A stretch of DNA of 64,000 nt from Soehngenia longivitae (GTDB lineage: Bacteria > Bacillota > Clostridia > Tissierellales > Tissierellaceae). Position numbers and translations under genes: made by a program. Under the pieces are notes generated by a model. That model ran no database searches and was not told where the DNA came from. It worked only from the letters and a program-made list of their open reading frames with translations. The stretch is from contig NZ_SRIB01000003.1 of the NCBI RefSeq assembly GCF_004684055.1, forward strand, positions 1-64,000, written 5' to 3'. Shown here in pieces: positions 1 to 8,754 of this stretch (within the stretch, counting starts at the first letter, position 1; each line of letters starts with the position of its first letter).

Positions 1-93
1 TGATTATGGAGCTATTATTCTAAATATTATTTAGAAAATTATTATTAGTTGTTTTCCAACAATTAATTGACACTATCATTTTTTGTGATTTAC

Positions 94-122
94 TTGACAG
101 GCACATTTACATGTATTAGAAT
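94..122 (+). promoter_or_regulatory. promoter of rplM-rpsI
   Basis: A perfect -35 box TTGACA at 94-99 and a near-consensus -10 box TAGAAT at 117-122 are separated by 17 bp. Transcription would start near 129, exactly where the leader hairpin begins. A second TTGACA at 67-72 has no well-placed -10. Confidence 0.8.
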
Positions 123-130
123 ATATAAGA

Positions 131-165
131 GTGTTTTAAAAGAGCCCGGAACTTTTTAAAAACAC
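131..165 (+). promoter_or_regulatory. leader hairpin, candidate L13 autoregulatory leader
   Basis: GTGTTTTAAAA at 131-141 pairs with a TTTTAAAA(A)CAC arm ending at 165, around a loop containing GAGCCCGGAAC. It sits at the predicted 5' end of the rplM mRNA. Firmicutes are known to carry an L13 leader structure bound by the ribosomal protein. The position and hairpin fit that, but I could not test the match to the family model. Confidence 0.5.
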
Positions 166-223
166 AAACAAATTAAATTTGAATATTTGAATAGATGATT
201 AATCGTAGCAGGGAGGGAAATAG

Positions 224-652
224 ATGAAAAGCTATATGGCAAAGCCACAAGAAGTAGAGAGAAAATGGTACGTAATAGACGCTACAGGTAAACCATTAGG
301 AAGATTAGCTTCAGAAGTTGCGGCTATACTAAGAGGAAAGAAAAAACCAACATTTACACCTCATGTTGATACTGGCGACTACGTAATAATAATAAATGCT
401 GAAAAAGTTAAACTTACTGGAAATAAAATAAATCAAATGAGCTACACATATCATACTGGATATCCTGGAGGACTTAAACAAGTTCCATACAACCAATTGA
501 TTGAGAAAAATCCTGAAAAAATCATTGAAATAGCAGTGAAAGGGATGCTACCTAAGAACACATTAGGGAGACAAATGTTTAAGAAATTGAAAGTATACAG
601 TGGATCTGAGCATAAACACGAAGCTCAAAAACCAGAACTATACGAATTTTAG
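224..652 (+). CDS. rplM: 50S ribosomal protein L13
   Basis: Structural protein of the large ribosomal subunit that binds 23S rRNA early in assembly. The 142-residue length is normal. The N-terminus [20 protein letters not shown] matches the family opening, which supports this start over the internal Met at residue 5. The segment around residues 97-118 ([20 protein letters not shown]) is the typical L13 signature. A GGGAGGG ribosome binding site lies 7 to 8 bases upstream. It is the first gene of a two-gene operon with rpsI, the usual partner, and is preceded by a strong promoter and a leader hairpin that may allow feedback control by L13. Confidence 0.97.
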   Translation: MKSYMAKPQEVERKWYVIDATGKPLGRLASEVAAILRGKKKPTFTPHVDTGDYVIIINAEKVKLTGNKINQMSYTYHTGYPGGLKQVPYNQLIEKNPEKIIEIAVKGMLPKNTLGRQMFKKLKVYSGSEHKHEAQKPELYEF

Positions 653-675
653 TTGATGGAAGGGAGGATAAATAA

Positions 676-1068
676 ATGGCAGTAGTGCAATATGCTGGAA
701 CTGGAAGAAGAAAAACTTCAGTTGCTAGAGTAAGATTGGTTCCTGGAAACGGAAAAGTTAAAGTCAACGATAGAGATATTGAAGATTACTTTAACTATGA
801 AACATTGAGAACTATCGCAAAAGAACCTTTGATAGTAACTGAAACTTTAGATAAATATGATGTCTTAGTGAATGTACATGGTGGAGGATTTACTGGCCAA
901 GCTGGAGCAATTAGACACGGGATTGCAAGAGCATTGATTGAAGCTGATCCCGAATTAAGACCGTTATTAAAGAAAGCAGGTCACTTAACTAGAGACTCAA
1001 GGATGAAAGAAAGAAAGAAATATGGTCTTAAAAAAGCAAGAAAGAGCCCACAATTCTCAAAGAGATAA
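676..1068 (+). CDS. rpsI: 30S ribosomal protein S9
   Basis: Small-subunit ribosomal protein whose basic C-terminal tail reaches the P-site tRNA. The 130-residue length is standard. The sequence shows the N-terminal [16 protein letters not shown] motif, the central [19 protein letters not shown] motif, and the invariant C-terminal end SPQFSKR. It follows rplM by 23 bp with its own GGGAGG binding site and ends just before a strong terminator, so rplM-rpsI is a self-contained operon. Confidence 0.98.
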   Translation: MAVVQYAGTGRRKTSVARVRLVPGNGKVKVNDRDIEDYFNYETLRTIAKEPLIVTETLDKYDVLVNVHGGGFTGQAGAIRHGIARALIEADPELRPLLKKAGHLTRDSRMKERKKYGLKKARKSPQFSKR

Positions 1069-1073
1069 TATTA

Positions 1074-1107
1074 AAGCTAGATTGTATGAACAATCTAGCT
1101 TTTTTTA
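1074..1107 (+). terminator. terminator of rplM-rpsI
   Basis: An 11-bp perfect stem AAGCTAGATTG / CAATCTAGCTT with a 6-nt loop is followed by a run of T. It lies between the convergent rpsI and aldo/keto reductase genes. Confidence 0.9.
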
Positions 1108-1115
1108 CATTTTCT

Positions 1116-2240
1116 TTACCTCAATACTTTATCAGCATCTTTTAATGATTCAATAATTGACAAATGCTGAGGGCAAACCGATTCACAGTTTCCGCATTCA
1201 ACACAGTTTGACGCATCCGAATTATTCTCAATTAATCTTTGATACATCTTTTTGGACTCATCTAATTCATCGAATACATACACATTATTATACAATTCAA
1301 AAACTCTTGGAATATTCACTCCAGACGGACAAGGCATGCAGTATTCACAGGCAGTACATCCAACTTTAAAGCCATCCTTATAAATCTTTGTAGCTTGATC
1401 AATCAATTTGATTTCTTCAGGAGTTAAATCTTCACTTTCACTTGCTACAGATATATTTTCTTTAACTTGCTCTAAAGTAGTCATTCCACTTAAGACAACT
1501 GATACCTCGTTTAAGCTAAATACCCACTTCAAAGCCCATTGCGCAGGAGATCTATTGATAGTGGAACTGTTGAATATATTTTTGATTTTCTCAGGAGCTT
1601 TAGCTAGTTTTCCACCTTTCACAGGCTCCATCACAACTACATCTAGTCCCTTTTCTTTAGCGTATTTAAGCCCTTTAAGACCTGCTTGATAATCTCTATC
1701 CAAGTAATTCAACTGAATCTGACAAAAATCCCAACTAAAACTATCCACTATTTTTGTAAACACTTCATATTCATCGTGGAAAGAGAACCCAATATATTTG
1801 ATTTTACCTTCTTCTTTAGCTTTTTTAACAAAGTCAAAAACTTCTAAATTCATTATTTTATCGAATCTTTCTGCATCTAAAGAATGCAACAAATAAAAAT
1901 CTATATGGTCTGTCTTAAGATTGTCAAGCTGTTCATCAAGGTACTTCATGAAATCATCTTTGGTATTGGCTAGCCAAACAGGATTTTTTGTAGCTAAATA
2001 CACTTTATCTCTATATCCTTCGCTTAGCACTTTCCCCACAAATTTTTCACTCATACCACCGTGATATGGATAAGCTGTGTCAATGTAGTTTACACCATTT
2101 TCAATAGCATAAATTAGCATTTCACGAGCTTTTTCTTCATCGATTGCTTTTTGATCCCCATTTAATATAGGAAACCTCATACATCCAAAACCTAATTGTG
2201 AAACCTTTAACTTGTCGTTAGTAAAATAACTATATTGCAT
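1116..2240 (-). CDS. aldo/keto reductase with C-terminal double [4Fe-4S] ferredoxin domain
   Basis: Probable NAD(P)H- or ferredoxin-linked carbonyl oxidoreductase of the aldo/keto reductase superfamily; the substrate is unknown. Residues 1-280 form the barrel, with the catalytic tetrad visible as D54, Y59, K85 and H119. The C-terminus adds two cysteine clusters: CX2CX2CX2C at 295-304 (CTACEYCMPCPSGVNIP) and CX2CX2CX3C at 346-356. This layout is a known clostridial and archaeal subfamily. The 374-residue length fits. It is a single gene, convergent with rpsI and divergent from the glycine operon. The ATG is preceded by AAGGGGG. Confidence 0.85.
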   Translation of the reverse strand: MQYSYFTNDKLKVSQLGFGCMRFPILNGDQKAIDEEKAREMLIYAIENGVNYIDTAYPYHGGMSEKFVGKVLSEGYRDKVYLATKNPVWLANTKDDFMKYLDEQLDNLKTDHIDFYLLHSLDAERFDKIMNLEVFDFVKKAKEEGKIKYIGFSFHDEYEVFTKIVDSFSWDFCQIQLNYLDRDYQAGLKGLKYAKEKGLDVVVMEPVKGGKLAKAPEKIKNIFNSSTINRSPAQWALKWVFSLNEVSVVLSGMTTLEQVKENISVASESEDLTPEEIKLIDQATKIYKDGFKVGCTACEYCMPCPSGVNIPRVFELYNNVYVFDELDESKKMYQRLIENNSDASNCVECGNCESVCPQHLSIIESLKDADKVLR

Positions 2241-2378
2241 TACAATACCCCCTTATGTATAATGTAGCTAACTAATCCCATATTTTAAATATTAACCGCA
2301 AAGCATAGTTTAATATCAATTTTCTAAGGGTAAAATAGTTATGTACTAATTATACCATAAAAATTAAGGAGTGATGAA

Positions 2379-3479
2379 ATGAGTGCAAAAAAAACACCTC
2401 TTTACGATGAACATGTAAAGCTCAATGGCAAGATAGTTGAATATGCAGGTTGGTTAATGCCAGTCGAATATGAAGGCCTAGTAGCTGAGCATGAAGCAGT
2501 TAGAAACGATTGCGGGCTTTTTGATGTATCACATATGGGAGAAATAACCATAAAGGGGAAAGATGCTACTAAATTTGTAGATTACCTAATGACAAACGAT
2601 ATAAGCACAATGACAGATAATCAAGTCATTTATACTCTTATGTGCAATGACAATGGTGGAGTTGTAGATGATTTATTAGTTTATCGCTATGACGAAAATT
2701 ATCTTTACTTAGTTGTAAATGCTGCAAACACTGACAAAGATTTTGAATGGATATTAAAACACAAAAAAGGCTTTGATGTTTTGGTAGAGAACATCTCTGA
2801 AAGTGTAGGGGAGGTAGCACTACAAGGGCCTAAAGCACAAAAAGTGCTTCAAAAATTAACTGATTATGACCTTGACAAAATAAAGTTTTTTCACTTTATT
2901 GATGATATAACAGTAGCAGGAGTAAAGGCTATGGTTTCGAGGACAGGCTACACAGGAGAAGATGGATTTGAGATATATACAGATAGCGAAGACATAGCAA
3001 AAGTGTGGGGAGAGATATTAAAGAGTGGCGAAGAAGAAAATATAAAACCTGCAGGACTTGGATGTAGAGATACATTGAGATTTGAGGCGTCACTTCCTTT
3101 ATATGGGCATGAATTTAATGATGAAATAACACCTCTAGAAGCTGGTTTTAAATACTTCGTGAAATTAGACAAACAGTCAGATTTTATAGGGAAAGAGGTT
3201 TTGAAAAAACAATTAGAAGAGGGATTAAAAAGAAAGCTTGTAGGATTTGAAATGATTGATAGGGGAATTCCAAGAGAAGGATATGAAGTATATAAAGATG
3301 GTGAAAAAATAGGACATGTTACAACCGGATATCACTCACCTACTCTCAAAAAGAACATAGGAAATGCACTCATAAAAGCTGAATACACAGAAATTGGAAC
3401 ACCAATTGATATAATGATTAGAAATAAACCTTGCAAAGCACAAGTTATTAGCAAAAAATTTTTAAATAAGAAAAAATAG
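2379..3479 (+). CDS. gcvT: glycine cleavage system T protein (aminomethyltransferase)
   Basis: Transfers the methylene group from the aminomethyl-lipoyl arm of GcvH to tetrahydrofolate, releasing ammonia. The 366-residue length matches the family. Visible marks include the opening TPLYDEHVKLNGKIVEYAGW, the substrate-region VNAANTDKDFEW, the GLGCRDTLRFEASLPLYGHE motif and the C-terminal GYHSPTLKKNIGNAL. The binding site AAGGAG lies 8 bases upstream of the ATG. First gene of gcvT-H-PA-PB-lpdA, the full set needed to cleave glycine, or to make it in the reductive glycine direction. Confidence 0.96.
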   Translation: MSAKKTPLYDEHVKLNGKIVEYAGWLMPVEYEGLVAEHEAVRNDCGLFDVSHMGEITIKGKDATKFVDYLMTNDISTMTDNQVIYTLMCNDNGGVVDDLLVYRYDENYLYLVVNAANTDKDFEWILKHKKGFDVLVENISESVGEVALQGPKAQKVLQKLTDYDLDKIKFFHFIDDITVAGVKAMVSRTGYTGEDGFEIYTDSEDIAKVWGEILKSGEEENIKPAGLGCRDTLRFEASLPLYGHEFNDEITPLEAGFKYFVKLDKQSDFIGKEVLKKQLEEGLKRKLVGFEMIDRGIPREGYEVYKDGEKIGHVTTGYHSPTLKKNIGNALIKAEYTEIGTPIDIMIRNKPCKAQVISKKFLNKKK

Positions 3480-3491
3480 GGGGTCATATTG

Positions 3492-3875
3492 ATGAAAGTA
3501 TTAAAAGGATTATATTACACAGAGGATCATGAGTGGGTAAAAGTTGATGGTAATCTCGCTTATATAGGTATAACAGATCATGCACAACATAATTTAGGCG
3601 ATATCGTTTATGTAGATTTACCAGAAGTTGATGATGAATTCGAAAAGGGAGATGCATTTGCAGCAGTAGAATCTGTAAAAGCAGCAGCAGATGTTTATAT
3701 ACCAATTAGTGGAAAAGTTGTTGAAGTAAACGAAGAGTTAATAGATGATCCAGCATTATTAAATGCGGATGCTTTTGAAAACTGGATAGCTAAAATCGAG
3801 ATAAAAGATAAATCAGAATTAGATGAATTGATGTCAAGTGAGGATTATGAAAGCTTTTTAGAAGAGGAGGAGTAA
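3492..3875 (+). CDS. gcvH: glycine cleavage system H protein (lipoyl carrier)
   Basis: Carries the aminomethyl group on a lipoyl-lysine between the P, T and L proteins. The lipoylation motif [13 protein letters not shown] places the modified lysine at residue 63. The 127-residue length is normal. I chose ATG 3492 rather than the in-frame TTG three bases earlier because AGGGGG at 3478-3483 is 8 bases from the ATG and only 5 from the TTG. The acidic tail ([20 protein letters not shown]) is typical. No lipoate ligase is encoded nearby, so lipoylation must come from elsewhere in the genome. Confidence 0.96.
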   Translation: MKVLKGLYYTEDHEWVKVDGNLAYIGITDHAQHNLGDIVYVDLPEVDDEFEKGDAFAAVESVKAAADVYIPISGKVVEVNEELIDDPALLNADAFENWIAKIEIKDKSELDELMSSEDYESFLEEEE

Positions 3876-3876
3876 G

Positions 3877-5223
3877 ATGTATCCTTATATACCACATACA
3901 GACAAAGATGTGGAAGAGATGCTTAAAAAGCTTGGCTTAAATGACATTGAACAATTGTTTGATGACATTCCAAAAGACGTAAAATTGAATAGAGAATTAA
4001 ATATTCCTAAAGCAAAGAGCGAATTAGAAGTCAGAAATAGGCTAATCGAGCTTGCAAATAAAAATTGTTCTCTATCCAAAGTGACTTCATTTTTAGGCGC
4101 CGGAGCATATGAGCATTATATACCTTCTGTAGTAAATCATATTATTTCAAGAAGTGAATTTTATACTGCATATACACCATATCAACCAGAGATAAGTCAA
4201 GGGACTCTTCAATACATCTTTGAATTTCAAACATTAATAAGCGAATTGACGGGCATGGACGTAGCAAATGCATCCCTTTACGATGGGGGGACTGCTGTTG
4301 TTGAGGCTGCTTTAATGGCATGTGCTTATTCAAAACGAGAAAACATAATAATTTCTAAAACAGTTAAACCCGATGCTAGAAAAATATTAAAAACCTATGC
4401 GCATGCACAAAGCTTAAATGTAATTGAAGTAGGAATAGACGATGGAATAACTGACTTAAATGAACTTTCAAATTTAGTAGATGAAAACACTGCTGCTGTT
4501 ATAGTTCAAAGTCCAAACTTTTTTGGAATAATTGAGGATTTAGAGAAAGTTTCAGAGATAACACATAAAGTTAAGAAGACTACGGTTGTAGCTTCTGTCG
4601 ATCCAATATCACTAGGCATACTTAAAAGACCTGGAGATTTAGGAGTAGATGTTGCAGTTGGCGAAGGACAATCCCTTGGGATACCACTTAGCTTTGGTGG
4701 ACCATATCTAGGCTTTATGGCAGCTAAAAAAGAATATATCAGAAAGATGCCAGGTAGAATAGTAGGGCAAACAGAAGACTTAGATGGTAAAAGATCTTTT
4801 GTGTTAACGCTTACAGCTAGAGAGCAACATATAAGAAGAGAAAAAGCAACTTCAAACATATGCTCAAATCAAGGTTTAAATTCTTTAGCAGCAACTGTCT
4901 ATATCGTAACATTAGGCAAAAAAGGGATTAAAGAAGTTGCACTTAAATCTACTCAAATGGCACATTATGCATTTGATGAGTTAACTAAATCAGGTAAGCT
5001 AAAATCACTATTTAACAAGCCTTTCTTTATAGAATTTGCGCTTAAGGCAGATAAAACTACTGAGGAAATCAATCAAAAATTACTTGAAAATGGGATAATC
5101 GGTGGTTTCGATTTATCAAAGGAATATCCTCAATACGAAAATAGCTCTTTATATGCAGTTACCGAGGTCAAAAGAAAAGATGATGTAGATAAGTTAAAGA
5201 GCGTATTGGAGGGAATACTATGA
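3877..5223 (+). CDS. gcvPA: glycine dehydrogenase (decarboxylating) subunit 1
   Basis: N-terminal half of the split P protein, which decarboxylates glycine and loads the residue onto lipoyl-GcvH. 448 residues is the usual length. The opening [20 protein letters not shown], the [15 protein letters not shown] motif, [14 protein letters not shown] and the glycine-rich [15 protein letters not shown] segment are family hallmarks. This subunit has the fold but not the PLP-binding lysine, which is in GcvPB. It begins one base after the gcvH stop, with GAGGAGG inside the end of gcvH, and its own stop overlaps the gcvPB start, indicating translational coupling. Confidence 0.97.
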   Translation: MYPYIPHTDKDVEEMLKKLGLNDIEQLFDDIPKDVKLNRELNIPKAKSELEVRNRLIELANKNCSLSKVTSFLGAGAYEHYIPSVVNHIISRSEFYTAYTPYQPEISQGTLQYIFEFQTLISELTGMDVANASLYDGGTAVVEAALMACAYSKRENIIISKTVKPDARKILKTYAHAQSLNVIEVGIDDGITDLNELSNLVDENTAAVIVQSPNFFGIIEDLEKVSEITHKVKKTTVVASVDPISLGILKRPGDLGVDVAVGEGQSLGIPLSFGGPYLGFMAAKKEYIRKMPGRIVGQTEDLDGKRSFVLTLTAREQHIRREKATSNICSNQGLNSLAATVYIVTLGKKGIKEVALKSTQMAHYAFDELTKSGKLKSLFNKPFFIEFALKADKTTEEINQKLLENGIIGGFDLSKEYPQYENSSLYAVTEVKRKDDVDKLKSVLEGIL

Positions 5224-6674
5224 GAAATTATGATAAATTGATATTCGAAATCTCAAAACCTGGTAGAGTCGCATATAAATTGCCTGAGTTAGATATTGAA
5301 GAAAAACAAATTGAGGATATGATACCAAAAGAATTCTTATCTGATAAAGAATTAAATTTACCAGAAGTATCAGAAGTTGATGTTATAAGACATTACACAA
5401 ATATCTCAAACAAGAACTACGGTGTAGACACTGGTTTTTATCCACTTGGATCTTGTACTATGAAATACAATCCAAAGATCAATGAAGATATGGCAGGATT
5501 AGATGGATTTGTAAACCTTCATCCATATCAGCCACAATCTTGTGTTCAAGGATCATTGGAATTAATGTATGAACTTCAAAATTACCTCTGTGAAATATCT
5601 GGGATGGATCAAATAACACTACAACCTGCTGCAGGGGCTCATGGTGAGTTGACAGGTGTTATGTTAATTAAAGCTTATCATGAAAGCAGAAACGACAAAA
5701 AGAGAAATAAAATAATTGTTCCAGACTCTGCTCATGGTACAAATCCAGCAACAGCGGCTATGGCTGGCTATGACATAATAGAAATAAAATCTACAAAAGA
5801 GGGGCTTGTTGACTTAGAACAATTAAGGGAAGCAGTTGGAGAAGACACAGCTGGATTGATGCTAACAAATCCAAATACACTAGGAATTTTTGACCGAGGA
5901 ATAAAAGAAATCGCTAAAATAGTTCATGATGCTGGAGGATTACTCTACTATGATGGAGCAAATGCAAATGCAATATTAGGATACGCTAGACCTGGAGATA
6001 TGGGTTTTGATGTAGTTCACTTCAATCTACACAAGACTTTTTCAACACCTCATGGAGGAGGAGGACCAGGCTCAGGGCCAGTTGGAGTAAAAAAAGATTT
6101 AGTTCCATTTTTGCCAGTACCAATAGTAAAAAAAGACAATGGACAGTTTTATCTTGACTATGACTATCCTCAATCGATTGGGAAAATGAAAGATTTCTAT
6201 GGTCACTTTGGCATGTTAGTTAGGGCTTATGCTTATATACTATCAATGGGTAGCGACGGATTAAAGAAAGCATCACAGATGGCAGTTTTAAATTCAAACT
6301 ATCTCAAAGAACATTTAAAAGAAGATTATTATTTACCAATAGAAACAATTTACAAGCATGAATTTGTTTTGGGAGGGCTTAAAGATCCATTAAGTGATGT
6401 CATAACTTTAGATATTGCTAAAAGATTGCTAGATTATGGTTATCATCCACCAACAGTTTATTTCCCACTTATTATCAATGAAGCCCTTATGATAGAGCCA
6501 ACTGAAACAGAAAGTAAAGAAACATTAGATGAATTTATTGAAGCAATGAAAAAAATAGCGAAAGAAGCTAAAGAAAATCCAGAGCTTCTAAAGACTGCAC
6601 CTCATAACACAGTAGTAAGAAGACCAAATGAAGTAAAGGCTGCAAGAGACATAATCGTAAAATACGAAGGGTAG
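5220..6674 (+). CDS. gcvPB: glycine dehydrogenase (decarboxylating) subunit 2
   Basis: PLP-bearing half of the P protein. The cofactor lysine is K272 in [20 protein letters not shown]. Other marks are [38 protein letters not shown] and [16 protein letters not shown]. The 484-residue length is standard. The start overlaps the last four bases of gcvPA (ATGA), so the two subunits are probably made in equal amounts. Two-subunit P proteins are normal for Firmicutes; most Proteobacteria have one fused chain. Confidence 0.97.
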   Translation: MRNYDKLIFEISKPGRVAYKLPELDIEEKQIEDMIPKEFLSDKELNLPEVSEVDVIRHYTNISNKNYGVDTGFYPLGSCTMKYNPKINEDMAGLDGFVNLHPYQPQSCVQGSLELMYELQNYLCEISGMDQITLQPAAGAHGELTGVMLIKAYHESRNDKKRNKIIVPDSAHGTNPATAAMAGYDIIEIKSTKEGLVDLEQLREAVGEDTAGLMLTNPNTLGIFDRGIKEIAKIVHDAGGLLYYDGANANAILGYARPGDMGFDVVHFNLHKTFSTPHGGGGPGSGPVGVKKDLVPFLPVPIVKKDNGQFYLDYDYPQSIGKMKDFYGHFGMLVRAYAYILSMGSDGLKKASQMAVLNSNYLKEHLKEDYYLPIETIYKHEFVLGGLKDPLSDVITLDIAKRLLDYGYHPPTVYFPLIINEALMIEPTETESKETLDEFIEAMKKIAKEAKENPELLKTAPHNTVVRRPNEVKAARDIIVKYEG

Positions 6675-6683
6675 GTGTATTAT

Positions 6684-8093
6684 TTGACAAAAAAAATAGC
6701 TATAATTGGAGCGGGCCCAGGTGGATATGTCGCAGCTATTCGGGCTGCTCAACTAGGGGCAGATGTAGCGCTTATAGAAAATGTAAGAGTGGGGGGAACA
6801 TGCTTAAATAGAGGATGTATCCCTACAAAGACTTATTTTACAAATGCAAAGATATTATCTGACATGAGAAGAGCGAGTGAATTTGGCATCGAAGTAGATG
6901 GCTTTAGATTGAATGGCAAAGCTTTGCTTAAAAGGAAAGAAGAAGTAGTTGAAAATATCGTAGGAGGAGTTGAGAAACTCATCTCTTCCTACAAAAATAT
7001 AGAACTTATTGAAGGTAAAGCTAGCTTTGAGAATGCAAACACTTTGAAAGTTTCTCTAAAAAACGGAGAAGAAAAAACAGTTGCAGCTGATTATATTATC
7101 ATAGCTACTGGTTCATCAGCTCAAATGACCGAGACAAAGGGAGTTGATTTAGAAGGTGTCATAACCTCTGATGAACTCTTAGAACTTGATGAAATACCAG
7201 AGACTTTGATTGTGGTTGGGGGCGGAGTTATAGGTCTTGAATTTGCAAGCATTTACAAAGAACTAGGCTCAAATGTCATACTTTTAGCATCTAGAATCTT
7301 AAAAGATGGGGATAAAGAAATCGCTAAGAGATTGACACCAACTTTGAAAAAGCAAGGTATAGAAGTCTATGTAGATATAAGAGCAAAAGAAATTATAAAA
7401 GAAAATGATAAATTAAAAGTTATCGCTAAATACAAAGAAAAAGACGAAGAGATCACAGTAGAAGGCAATTATGTGCTGATAGCATCAGGAAGAGCACCAA
7501 ATGTAGAAGGCTTAGGACTCGATAAAGTGGGCATAGAATATTCGCCAAAAGGCATAAAAGTAGATGAAAACTTTGAAACTACAGTTCCTCATGTATTTGC
7601 TATAGGCGATGTAAATTCTAGAGGAATTCAACTTGCGCATGTTGCCTCAGCTCAAGGCGAATTTGTAGTTGAACGAATTCTAGGAGAAAACCCAGATATA
7701 AACTTAGATGTGTATCCATCATGTGTATTTACTATGACAGAGGTAGCACAAGTTGGATTTACTGAAGAGAAACTAAAAGAAATGGGAAAAGAATACAAAG
7801 TAAGTAAATTCATGTTTTCAGCAAATGGCAAAGCTGTTACTTTGGGAGAAGCTGAGGGAATAGTAAAGATCATCGCATCGCCTGATGATACTATACTGGG
7901 AGTTCATATACTCGGTCCTCATGCAAATGATTTAATTCATGAAGGAGCTTTAGCCATTGCAAATAAACTAGATGCAAAAGCTATTACAAGAACAATTCAT
8001 GCACATCCAACATTGTCTGAAGCTTTTTCGGAAGCAACATTAGGATTAGATGAAAAAGCTATTCATATAGTTCCTAAGAGGAAGAAAAAATAA
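6684..8093 (+). CDS. lpdA: dihydrolipoyl dehydrogenase (L protein)
   Basis: FAD enzyme that reoxidises dihydrolipoyl-GcvH and passes electrons to NAD+. Visible motifs are the FAD site IGAGPGGYVAAIRAAQ at the N-terminus, the redox disulfide GGTCLNRGCIPTK, the NAD site VVGGGVIGLEFASIY and the C-terminal catalytic His-Glu region HAHPTLSEAFSEA. I chose TTG 6684 (MTKKIAIIGAG, 469 residues) because AGGGTAGG lies 8 bases upstream. A GTG at 6675, directly after the gcvPB stop, is the alternative and would add three residues. The gene completes the glycine cleavage operon. Confidence 0.94.
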   Translation: MTKKIAIIGAGPGGYVAAIRAAQLGADVALIENVRVGGTCLNRGCIPTKTYFTNAKILSDMRRASEFGIEVDGFRLNGKALLKRKEEVVENIVGGVEKLISSYKNIELIEGKASFENANTLKVSLKNGEEKTVAADYIIIATGSSAQMTETKGVDLEGVITSDELLELDEIPETLIVVGGGVIGLEFASIYKELGSNVILLASRILKDGDKEIAKRLTPTLKKQGIEVYVDIRAKEIIKENDKLKVIAKYKEKDEEITVEGNYVLIASGRAPNVEGLGLDKVGIEYSPKGIKVDENFETTVPHVFAIGDVNSRGIQLAHVASAQGEFVVERILGENPDINLDVYPSCVFTMTEVAQVGFTEEKLKEMGKEYKVSKFMFSANGKAVTLGEAEGIVKIIASPDDTILGVHILGPHANDLIHEGALAIANKLDAKAITRTIHAHPTLSEAFSEATLGLDEKAIHIVPKRKKK

Positions 8094-8094
8094 A

Positions 8095-8118
8095 TTAGGC
8101 AGCGATATCGCTGCCTAA
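8095..8118 (+). terminator. palindromic terminator-like hairpin after lpdA
   Basis: A 24-bp perfect palindrome, TTAGGCAGCGATATCGCTGC plus CTAA, begins just after the lpdA stop. The following T tract is weak (ATTTAAAT), so termination may be partial and the next gene may be read through. Confidence 0.6.
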
Positions 8119-8139
8119 ATTTAAATCAGGGGGAAATTC

Positions 8140-8754
8140 ATGAAAAAAAGTTTATTTAAAACTTCTTACATATATATTGTAGCACTTATTTCGGTACTAA
8201 TGTTATCATTTAGTGATAATTTCTTTAAGTTTGTGTTAAGATTTGATGAAAGTATACTTATAATTTTAGACAATCATCAAAACCAGGGTTTACTAAATAT
8301 CATGAAACTCATATCGTTTATTGGGTCTTCTTCTTTTCTAGTTCCAAGTATCTCATTACTTGTCATTTTCTTAATCTATAAAAAGAAATTTAGAGAAATA
8401 TTTATGATTATATCAGCTTCACTTGGAAGTTTAGCTTTAAACTCTTTTTTAAAAAACATCATAAAGAGAGAAAGACCAGTGGAGTTTTTTAAAGCAGTGG
8501 AAACTTCATATAGTTTTCCAAGCGGTCACGCAATGGTTGCTGCAAGCCTTTCATTCACAATTGCCCATATCCTTACTAGAAATAAAAGTATCAAAACGAA
8601 AAAAGTAGCTTATGCAATATCATCTTTATATACAGTTTTAATGAGCTTTAGTAGATTATATCTTGGAGTGCACTATCCTACAGATGTCATCTTTGGGATA
8701 TTCTATGGCATAGTATTGTTTTTATTTATAAAAGATCTATTTCTCAAGTGCTAA
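8140..8754 (+). CDS. PAP2-family membrane phosphatase
   Basis: Integral membrane phosphatase of the PAP2/BcrC superfamily, acting on lipid phosphates such as undecaprenyl pyrophosphate or phosphatidate; the substrate is not determinable. The three signature motifs are present: K105...R112P, PSGH at 127-130 and SR171...H178...D182. About six membrane segments are evident. The 204-residue length fits. It starts 46 bp after lpdA with a GGGGGAAA binding site and overlaps the end of the convergent ABC gene by 18 bp. Confidence 0.85.
   Translation: MKKSLFKTSYIYIVALISVLMLSFSDNFFKFVLRFDESILIILDNHQNQGLLNIMKLISFIGSSSFLVPSISLLVIFLIYKKKFREIFMIISASLGSLALNSFLKNIIKRERPVEFFKAVETSYSFPSGHAMVAASLSFTIAHILTRNKSIKTKKVAYAISSLYTVLMSFSRLYLGVHYPTDVIFGIFYGIVLFLFIKDLFLKC

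Noticed and set aside
1-93. Possible end of an upstream gene or terminator (TTGTT/AACAA repeat near 50-62)
   Set aside because: The stem is only five bases with no T run, and too little sequence is present to identify a gene.
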